A stretch of DNA of 5,280 bases, from NCBI GenBank assembly GCA_002256685.1, contig NQJH01000143.1:1-5280 (forward strand), written 5' to 3'. The notes beneath the pieces are model-generated. The model ran no database searches, was not told the origin of the DNA, and saw only the letters and a list, made by a program, of their open reading frames with translations. The position numbers and the translations under genes were made by a program. Shown here in pieces: positions 1 through 5,280 of the stretch (the first letter of the stretch is position 1; each line of letters opens with the position of its first letter). The DNA comes from Methylococcaceae bacterium NSP1-2 (GTDB lineage Bacteria; Pseudomonadota; Gammaproteobacteria; Methylococcales; Methylomonadaceae).

Positions 1-243
1 GAAAATCACTGGTAAGATAACAATTGCAAAACATTATACTGCACAGCATAGTCACAATATCAAACAGTAATTGTTTAGTTTTTCAGAAAATAGCTTAATA
101 GATCGCAGCTGAATCTATATTTTTGTATGCACTTCGTGTATTTCGCTACACCACATATAAGCTACAACCATTGACTCCATTGTATTAACCAGCGCGGTTA
201 GTGTAGCATTGCGTTATCTTTCGATTAACCACTGAATTTATTT
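1..243. other. AT-rich intergenic leader upstream of the Ste24-type protease
   Basis: No gene is supported here: all six frames are broken by stops or hold only very short open stretches. The region presumably carries the promoter of the protease-rsgA unit, but I cannot place it with confidence. There are isolated -10-like hexamers (TATACT at 35-40, TATATT at 116-121, TATAAG at 156-161), none with a good -35 at normal spacing. A -35-like TTGACT at 171-176 has no matching -10 at 16-18 bases. A small inverted repeat (TAACC at 186-190 and GGTTA at 196-200) could form a 5-bp hairpin. The octamer ATTAACCA occurs at 184-191 and again at 224-231, a 40-base period. No clear Shine-Dalgarno sequence precedes the ATG at 244. 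Confidence 0.4.
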
Positions 244-1491
244 ATGAATAGCTTTACACTCCTGTTTTTAGCCGCGCTAACCCTGTCTTCTGGCATTCAA
301 TTTTGGTTGGCAAAACGTCAGGCTTCATACGTTGCAGCACACCGTGATGCTGTGCCTGAAGCCTTTAAATCAACAATTTCTTTAGAAGCCCATCAAAAAG
401 CCGCTGACTATACGCTGGAAAAAGGCAAATTGGGTCATATCGATGGCATTGTCAGCATTATTGTTTTATTACTGCTCACTTTGGGCGGCGTTATTAATGC
501 CATCTTTAGTTTTTGGAGTTCGGCAATTACCTCACCATTAGTCGCAGGAGTCGCGGCTACGGCAACAATTTTTCTTATTATGATGTTGATAGAGCTGCCT
601 AGTAGCTGGTATCAAACCTTTGTGATTGAAGAAAAATTCGGCTTTAACAAAAATACGCCGCAACAATTTATTAAAGACCATGTCATGCAGTTGGGCTTAG
701 GTGCGGCAATCGGTTTGCCGTTATTGGCATTAATTTTGTGGGTTATTGATGCCGTGGGTTCATCATGGTGGTTATGGGCATGGGGCATTTTAATCAGTTT
801 CTCCTTATTAATGAGCTGGTTATACCCTACCCTGATTGCGCCGTTATTTAACAAATTCACCCCGATGGAAGACGGCGCGTTAAAAGAGCGTATTTCTGGC
901 TTGCTTGCCCGTTGTGGTTTTAATAGCCAAGGCATTTTTATCATGGATGGTTCAAAACGCTCTGGACACGGCAACGCTTATTTCACAGGCTTAGGCAATA
1001 ATAAACGCATCGTGTTTTTTGATAATTTAGTTAATTCGTTGGATGATGAAGAATTAGAGGCGGTGCTTGCGCACGAATTGGGGCATTTTAAATGCAAACA
1101 TGTGATTAAAATGCTGGTAGCGACTTCAATCATGACGCTGATTAGCTTTGGTATTTTGGGCTTGCTGATTGGTCAAGACTGGTTTTACACAGGATTGGGC
1201 GTAGATATTGCGCAAAAATCCAATGCGGTTGCCTTGTTATTATTTATGCTGGTGTCGTCTAGTTTTACCTTTTTTATGCAGCCTATCAGTGCGTATTTTC
1301 AACGAAAATTTGAATTTGAAGCCGATGATTTTGCCGCAAGCAATGCCAAAGCGAGTAAATTGATTAGCGGTTTAGTGAAACTTTACGAAGAAAATGCTAA
1401 TACCTTAACGCCTGACCCGCTGTATTCCGCTTTTCATTATAGCCATCCACCTGCCGCTATTCGTGTTGCTCACCTTGAAGCAAAAGCGTAA
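244..1491 (+). CDS. M48 family zinc metallopeptidase, Ste24/CAAX prenyl protease 1 type, integral membrane
   Basis: A 415-residue polytopic membrane zinc protease. The zinc site is HELGH at residues 277-281 (H277, H281 ligands, E278 catalytic). The third ligand is most likely E357, in the FEFEAD segment (ExxxD, D361) typical of Ste24. The C-terminal HYSHPP signature at 398-403 is also Ste24-like and argues against HtpX, which is much shorter. Residues from about 30 to 200 fit the M48 N-terminal domain. About seven hydrophobic helices are visible, near 1-20, 66-90, 98-118, 147-170, 174-195, 289-312 and 328-348, the number known for Ste24. In eukaryotes the family trims prenylated CAAX proteins. 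Bacteria lack that pathway, so a role in membrane protein turnover is the likelier, inferred, function. The ATG at 244 is chosen because it begins directly at the first hydrophobic helix, although no good ribosome site precedes it. The stop overlaps the rsgA start by one base. Length and motifs look intact. Confidence 0.93.
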   Translation: MNSFTLLFLAALTLSSGIQFWLAKRQASYVAAHRDAVPEAFKSTISLEAHQKAADYTLEKGKLGHIDGIVSIIVLLLLTLGGVINAIFSFWSSAITSPLVAGVAATATIFLIMMLIELPSSWYQTFVIEEKFGFNKNTPQQFIKDHVMQLGLGAAIGLPLLALILWVIDAVGSSWWLWAWGILISFSLLMSWLYPTLIAPLFNKFTPMEDGALKERISGLLARCGFNSQGIFIMDGSKRSGHGNAYFTGLGNNKRIVFFDNLVNSLDDEELEAVLAHELGHFKCKHVIKMLVATSIMTLISFGILGLLIGQDWFYTGLGVDIAQKSNAVALLLFMLVSSSFTFFMQPISAYFQRKFEFEADDFAASNAKASKLISGLVKLYEENANTLTPDPLYSAFHYSHPPAAIRVAHLEAKA

Positions 1492-2360
1492 TGGAAGCTT
1501 TAGAAGGCTTGGTGATTGCCCACTTAGGTCAAGGTATTGCGGTTGAATATGACAATAAAATCGTGTTATGCCAAACCCTGCGACGCTTAGAAACCGTCGC
1601 AACGGGCGACCGTGTGTTATGGACGCAATCCGCACCCGATCAAGGACGCATAGAAGCTATCCTACCGCGCCGTTCCTTACTCGCACGCCCGTCTCGTAAT
1701 GATAAAGTACGCCCTGTTGCCGCCAATATCGATACCATTTTTGTGGTGTTTGCCGTAGAACCCGCGTGTGATTTTTTGCTAGTCGATCAATATTTAGCCA
1801 TCTGTGAAAATTGCCACATCAACGCGGCATTGATACTCAACAAATCTGATTTACCCGCCTCTGACTCCATCGAGCAAGAACTACAAGATTACATCAAACT
1901 GGGCTACGCACTCTACCGTGCCAGTGCGACATCAGCCACAGGATTGGATGAATTAAAACAGGTATTAAAGAATCAAGTCAGTATTTTAGCGGGACAATCG
2001 GGCGTGGGTAAATCGTCGCTCACTAACGCGCTGATTCCCGATAAAGACTTAAAAACCAATACCGTCTCTGCTATTACCAAACACGGCAGACATACCACCA
2101 CCGCCGCGACCTTGTATCATTTACCCGATGGTGGTGATTTAATCGATAGCCCAGGAGTGGCTATTTTTGGCTTAGCGGGTTTATCCGAAGCGGACTTGGC
2201 TTATGGCTACCGCGACTTTCAACCGTTTATTAATAACTGCCAGTTTAATGATTGTCGGCACTTACAGGATAAAGGCTGTGCGGTGCGGGTTGCCGCAGAA
2301 AACGGGGACATATCAATGACCCGCTATCAACGGTTTTTGAAATTGAGAGAGAAAATGTAA
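1491..2360 (+). CDS. rsgA: Ribosome small-subunit-dependent GTPase A (30S maturation factor)
   Basis: RsgA (YjeQ/YloQ) is a cytoplasmic GTPase that binds the immature 30S subunit late in assembly, checks the decoding region and leaves on GTP hydrolysis. The 289-residue protein shows the family's circularly permuted motif order: an N-terminal OB-fold (about 1-65), then G4 NKSD (117-120), a G5-like SATSATG (145-151), the G1 P-loop GQSGVGKSS (168-176), a G2 threonine cluster in GRHTTT (199-204) and G3 DSPG (219-222). A zinc-binding segment follows with C250, C255, H257 and C263, the same spacing as in E. coli RsgA. It lacks the longer N-terminal extension of the E. coli protein (about 350 residues) and is closer in length to Bacillus YloQ. 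The ATG lies within TAATG, overlapping the protease stop, with only a weak GAAG about 10 bases upstream. Translation is therefore probably coupled to the protease gene. All key residues are present. Confidence 0.96.
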   Translation: MEALEGLVIAHLGQGIAVEYDNKIVLCQTLRRLETVATGDRVLWTQSAPDQGRIEAILPRRSLLARPSRNDKVRPVAANIDTIFVVFAVEPACDFLLVDQYLAICENCHINAALILNKSDLPASDSIEQELQDYIKLGYALYRASATSATGLDELKQVLKNQVSILAGQSGVGKSSLTNALIPDKDLKTNTVSAITKHGRHTTTAATLYHLPDGGDLIDSPGVAIFGLAGLSEADLAYGYRDFQPFINNCQFNDCRHLQDKGCAVRVAAENGDISMTRYQRFLKLREKM

Positions 2361-2369
2361 CACGCTTTT

Positions 2370-2404
2370 TACCGATAACATCGCTTAAAGCGATGTTATC
2401 GGTA
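2370..2404. terminator. Perfect 17-base inverted repeat between convergent genes; possible bidirectional terminator
   Basis: The arms at 2370-2386 and 2388-2404 are perfect reverse complements around a single A at 2387. As RNA this gives roughly a 15-bp stem with a TTAAA loop on the + strand. It starts 9 bases after the rsgA stop and ends 7 bases before the stop of the FecR-domain gene on the other strand, the usual place for a shared terminator. However, neither strand has a T tract after the stem: the + strand continues TTGCTAATC, and the - strand continues AAAAAGCG. The T5 run lies on the upstream side for the + strand. It may stop transcription weakly, act with Rho, or protect the 3' ends of both mRNAs. 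The inverted repeat is certain; the terminator role is inferred from position. Confidence 0.6.
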
Positions 2405-2411
2405 TTGCTAA

Positions 2412-3575
2412 TCAATCATCAAGTTCCGTTTTCTTCGTAGGCACAAAAGGCGGTAAAACCACATTAGGCACTAATGAGGGCAATATTAGTAATTGATCCG
2501 CTGGTAAAGCCTCTTGTACTTTCGGTGCGACTTCATTTACTAAATCCGATTTTACCTGTTGTAGGGTATTAATAACCGTTGCAGCAACATACACTTTATA
2601 GTCACCTTTCGCACCAACTACTGCGTTAGTCGCAATTTGACTAATTTTATCGGTAGATGCACCACTGGCTACCGCCGCCGCGACTATATCTCGCGTCGCA
2701 CTATCAACCTGTGATTTATTTTTAAACCGCAAGTCTTGCATGAATTTGTTAAGCAGCTGTTGGGGATCACCTACTACCTTAGTGTCAGAACTAGGAAGCT
2801 CTTTACCTTGCAAACTTTGTGGATTAACAGGAATCCCACGACTAAACGTGTAAGCTTCTTTTTGCGTCGCCGCAGGCATATTATTTGCCTCTGCATTGGC
2901 TAAAATTTGTTCAGGTGTTAGCGGTAAATTAGTCGTTTTTTCAAAGACATTGACAAAATTTTGCATCAAAGGCGCAGTCGATGCGACAGGAACAGCGCAA
3001 ATCTCATCCTTAGTCGGCACTGATAACGTATTGCCTTCTTTTATCGTTAAGGTTTTGCCATCGGTAGTTTCAAAAAGCACGTCACCGCTAGCCACGTTGA
3101 CAATAACACCTGTCTTTGCACTAATAGTTCCCTGCACGGCTGAACCGCGAATGCCCGCTGTTCCAAAAGGCGTTACAATTTTGGTTACCGAATTTTTTAT
3201 CGGAAAACCTGAAATATATCGAAAAGAACCTTTTAGCACCTTAATGGACTTTTCTAATACACCCTCGCTAGGATTAAAAATAAATTCATGTAATACCACG
3301 ACCGACTGCGGCGCGACCGAAAAAGTCGAGCTGTCACGAAAAGTAATAGTTAAAGTTGAATTTTCTTTGGTAAGGATTTGCTGTTTAAAAAATAAATCAT
3401 CATTAATGCGTATTTTTTTATCACCCGCAGGTGTAGACGTTAATACATCATTAACAACGCTGGTCGCTGCACCGATATGAATAGGATCGGAATCACTTGC
3501 ATAAATAACATTTGAAGTGAGTACGATACACACTAAAAAAATACGTTTAGGAATAATAAAGTTAATAGTGAACAC
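2412..3575 (-). CDS. Secreted FecR-domain protein, paired with a CHASE2 cyclase
   Basis: With a GTG start at 3575 this is a 387-residue exported protein. Residues 1-26 form a signal peptide: basic PKR, a hydrophobic run IFLVCIVL, then a likely signal peptidase I cut after VIYA. A FecR domain spans about 50-185. It includes a hydrophobic beta-rich segment, the TPFGTAGIRGS motif at 135-145 characteristic of the family, and a GDVLFET strand near 164-170. Residues from about 190 to 387 match nothing I recognise. They include an alanine-rich, probably helical part (about 288-350) and a proline-rich hydrophobic tail (about 360-380). The classic FecR anti-sigma layout (cytoplasmic N-terminus, single membrane helix) is absent, and no sigma factor gene is adjacent, so this is not an ordinary iron-citrate regulator. 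A longer frame opens at an ATG at 3656 but lies inside the cyclase gene and would bury the signal peptide. The GTG has a good ribosome site in the 13-base gap after the cyclase. Its function is unknown; a periplasmic partner of the CHASE2 sensor is a reasonable guess. Confidence 0.85.
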   Translation of the reverse strand: MFTINFIIPKRIFLVCIVLTSNVIYASDSDPIHIGAATSVVNDVLTSTPAGDKKIRINDDLFFKQQILTKENSTLTITFRDSSTFSVAPQSVVVLHEFIFNPSEGVLEKSIKVLKGSFRYISGFPIKNSVTKIVTPFGTAGIRGSAVQGTISAKTGVIVNVASGDVLFETTDGKTLTIKEGNTLSVPTKDEICAVPVASTAPLMQNFVNVFEKTTNLPLTPEQILANAEANNMPAATQKEAYTFSRGIPVNPQSLQGKELPSSDTKVVGDPQQLLNKFMQDLRFKNKSQVDSATRDIVAAAVASGASTDKISQIATNAVVGAKGDYKVYVAATVINTLQQVKSDLVNEVAPKVQEALPADQLLILPSLVPNVVLPPFVPTKKTELDD

Positions 3576-3578
3576 GGC

Positions 3579-3585
3579 ACACCTT
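3579..3585 (-). promoter_or_regulatory. Shine-Dalgarno site that decides the GTG start of the FecR-domain gene
   Basis: On the - strand AAAGGTG lies in the 13-base gap between the cyclase stop (3589-3591) and the GTG at 3573-3575. It ends about four bases before the GTG and matches part of the anti-Shine-Dalgarno complement. It supports GTG 3575 over the upstream in-frame ATGs at 3656 and 3617, both of which lie inside the cyclase coding sequence. Confidence 0.65.
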
Positions 3586-3588
3586 TGG

Positions 3589-5280
3589 TTATTTTTCGGT
3601 AGCAATATAAACACCATCCCATGTATTTTCTGGCGGTGTGATAATGAATGATTCAACTCGTTGTTGATAAACTTGATAAAAAGCGGACAGATTAAACTTA
3701 TTTAATGTCTGGCAACGCGCAATTAATAGTAACACTTCTTGCCAATTCTGCAAATAATAGCTGTTCATCATATTACGGTGAATTTCAGCAAGCATTAAAA
3801 AATCATTTGAATGCGCAACCGTAGCAGTGCCTAACACTGTATAAATTCTGACGGGCTGAAGCTTACCTTTTACACGGATTAAATCTAACTCTAAAATTGC
3901 AAAATCTTCATGCTGATGTCGCGCTTTCATGCTGGCTAACGTATATTCACTAATAATAATATTCACCCCATACGCTTTTGATTGCCCTTCCAAGCGGGAC
4001 GCTAAATTAACATTATCGCCTAATACTGAATAATCAAAGCGTATATTTGATCCCACATTACCGACACAACAAATACCAGAGTTAATACCAATACCAACAT
4101 GGACTTCAATAAAGGGACGAACTTCCTGTTGCGCCATGATTTTTTGTTGGTTATTAAATAAAGTTAATGCGTCCAACATTTTTAAAGCCGATATACACGC
4201 ATTTATAGAATGATCGGCATCTTCTAAAGGCGCACTCCATAACGCCATAATGCAATCACCAATATATTTATCTATTGTGCCTTTTTCATTGAGAATGACT
4301 TGGGTCATAGATGTTAAAAACTGATTAATAAATTGCGTCAAATGCCCTGCGTCTAATCGCTCTGAAATACTGGTAAATCCGCGTATATCACAAAATAAAA
4401 CCGACATATCACGCATTTCACCACCTAATTTTAATGCTTCAGTATTTTTGACTAATTTTTCAACTAATGCAGGCGAAATATAATGACTAAAGGCATTGCG
4501 TACATATTTTCTTTCGCTTTCAGATTTAAAATAATTAAGTAACGAAACAATAAAATAAATAATTAATATAGTAATAGAAGGATAAACAGGATCAACTAAC
4601 CAGTGATAATATTTAAACGCATACCAAGAAATTGCGATAATAACACTGATAAATAATAAAGTAATGACGACAGAAATTGAACCAAAGCGAGTCATAAAAC
4701 TGATTAGAAATAGTCCAACTACCGCCATCACGGTAATTTCTAAACCCGCTAACCAATCGGGACGATATAAATAACTGTCTGTTAAAATTTGTTCTAACGC
4801 GTTTGCTTGTATTTCTATACCCGGTGCAAATGGATTTAAAGGCGTTGGTCGTTGATCTTTCAACCCCGCTGCTGAAGTACCAATTAACACAATATTCCCC
4901 GACAATTCATTAGCATTCAATTTATTTTCAAGTATTTTCCAAGCAGGAATTGTACGTTGTGATACAGGTTGTGTGTAATAAAGTAATAAGTTACCATTAG
5001 TATCAGTTGGAATAATTGAATTACCCACTTTAATGCTTTCTACTATCACAGGATCATTGGCATCTCCCTGTTGGGTTTTAATAATAATGCTAGAAGCCCC
5101 TTTTGATACTCTTAATAGCTCTAATACTAAACTTGGATAATAACTATTATTTGAACGATAAATTAATGGTAACCGTCTAACAATACTGTCTATTTCAGGG
5201 GTAATATTAAATGAACCATTACCTGCTGCTGCCTGTTCAAATAATGTTAAATTTTTAACTGCCCCTTGAAAATTTAATAG
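3589..5280 (-). CDS. CHASE2-domain class III adenylate/guanylate cyclase, N-terminus beyond the window
   Basis: A partial membrane cyclase with 563 residues visible. The frame stays open to 5280, so the GTG at 5049 is an internal valine codon rather than the start. In the extra 77 residues, an FEQAAAGNGSFNI segment followed by VRRLPLIYR and YPSLVLELLR is typical of CHASE2, an extracytoplasmic sensor domain. Counting from 5049 as residue 1, CHASE2 continues to about 95, with GTSAAGLKDQRPTP at 57-70 and PGIEIQANALEQIL at 76-89. Three membrane helices follow (about 100-120, 124-144, 152-173), then the cytoplasmic cyclase domain (about 205-408). Its metal-binding aspartates are D221 (FCDIRGFT) and D265 (KYIGDCIMALW). 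K261 fits the purine-binding lysine, S341 the second purine-contact site, and N348 and R352 the transition-state residues. All catalytic residues are present, so it should be active, most likely making cAMP. The C-terminal tail after the cyclase domain ends with PPENTWDGVYIATEK, a form common to CHASE2 cyclases, so the C-terminus is complete. It lies immediately upstream of, and is probably co-transcribed with, the FecR-domain gene. Confidence 0.92.
   Translation of the reverse strand, partial: LLNFQGAVKNLTLFEQAAAGNGSFNITPEIDSIVRRLPLIYRSNNSYYPSLVLELLRVSKGASSIIIKTQQGDANDPVIVESIKVGNSIIPTDTNGNLLLYYTQPVSQRTIPAWKILENKLNANELSGNIVLIGTSAAGLKDQRPTPLNPFAPGIEIQANALEQILTDSYLYRPDWLAGLEITVMAVVGLFLISFMTRFGSISVVITLLFISVIIAISWYAFKYYHWLVDPVYPSITILIIYFIVSLLNYFKSESERKYVRNAFSHYISPALVEKLVKNTEALKLGGEMRDMSVLFCDIRGFTSISERLDAGHLTQFINQFLTSMTQVILNEKGTIDKYIGDCIMALWSAPLEDADHSINACISALKMLDALTLFNNQQKIMAQQEVRPFIEVHVGIGINSGICCVGNVGSNIRFDYSVLGDNVNLASRLEGQSKAYGVNIIISEYTLASMKARHQHEDFAILELDLIRVKGKLQPVRIYTVLGTATVAHSNDFLMLAEIHRNMMNSYYLQNWQEVLLLIARCQTLNKFNLSAFYQVYQQRVESFIITPPENTWDGVYIATEK

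Noticed and set aside
1..49. A possible divergent gene starting at ATG 49 on the - strand and running off the left edge
   Set aside because: There is no convincing ribosome site, and the visible residues (MLCSIMFCNCYLTSDF) match no family I know. It is too short to judge.
2..70. An open frame entering from the left edge on the + strand and ending in TAA at 68-70
   Set aside because: Twenty-two codons are too few to tell the tail of an upstream gene from chance, and the residues are not recognisable.
171..209. A sigma-70 promoter built on TTGACT at 171-176
   Set aside because: No acceptable -10 lies 16-18 bases downstream. The nearest candidate (TAGCAT at 204-209) is 27 bases away.
612..974. 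A 120-codon open frame on the - strand
   Set aside because: It lies wholly inside the protease gene on the opposite strand. Its product shows no recognisable domain, and the + strand gene has clear Ste24 motifs.
1405..1635. A 76-codon open frame on the - strand
   Set aside because: It runs across the protease-rsgA junction antisense to two well-supported genes and has no family features.
2896..3480. A 194-codon open frame on the + strand
   Set aside because: It is antisense to the FecR domain, whose GIRGS motif and signal peptide make the - strand frame the real gene. The + frame reads as low-information sequence.
2412..3575. A FecR-type anti-sigma regulator of iron-citrate uptake
   Set aside because: The protein begins with a signal peptide instead of a cytoplasmic anti-sigma domain, and no sigma factor or TonB-dependent receptor gene is visible nearby. 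The neighbour is a CHASE2 cyclase.

Overview
The window looks like a piece of a chromosome from a gammaproteobacterium with moderately AT-rich DNA. This rests on the kinds of protein present (a Ste24-type M48 protease next to rsgA, and a CHASE2-cyclase next to a secreted FecR-domain protein) and on the base composition. It resembles Thiotrichales or Beggiatoa-like sulfur bacteria, but that placement is inference and is not proven by the sequence. No mobile element, tRNA, rRNA or CRISPR array is visible.

The layout is two convergent gene pairs that meet at a hairpin. On the left, on the + strand, an AT-rich leader (1-243) precedes a seven-helix M48/Ste24-type membrane protease (244-1491). Its stop codon overlaps the start codon of rsgA (1491-2360), the circularly permuted GTPase that helps mature the 30S ribosomal subunit. 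The TAATG junction implies co-transcription and coupled translation.

On the right, on the - strand, a CHASE2-domain class III adenylate/guanylate cyclase enters from beyond the right edge and ends at 3589. It is partial: its reading frame is open all the way to 5280. After a 13-base gap that holds a Shine-Dalgarno-like site, a FecR-domain protein with an N-terminal signal peptide follows. It most likely starts at a GTG at 3575 and ends at 2412. The pair plausibly forms a periplasm-to-cytoplasm sensory unit, with a periplasmic FecR protein, a periplasmic CHASE2 sensor and a cytoplasmic cyclase making a cyclic nucleotide. The pairing is seen; the working link is inferred.

Between the two convergent units, at 2370-2404, lies a perfect 17-base inverted repeat with a one-base centre. 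It is placed like a bidirectional terminator but has no T tract downstream on either strand.

Most of the window is ordinary chromosomal content. The parts most worth a second look are the cyclase/FecR module, with its uncharacterised FecR C-terminal half, and the hairpin without T tracts.
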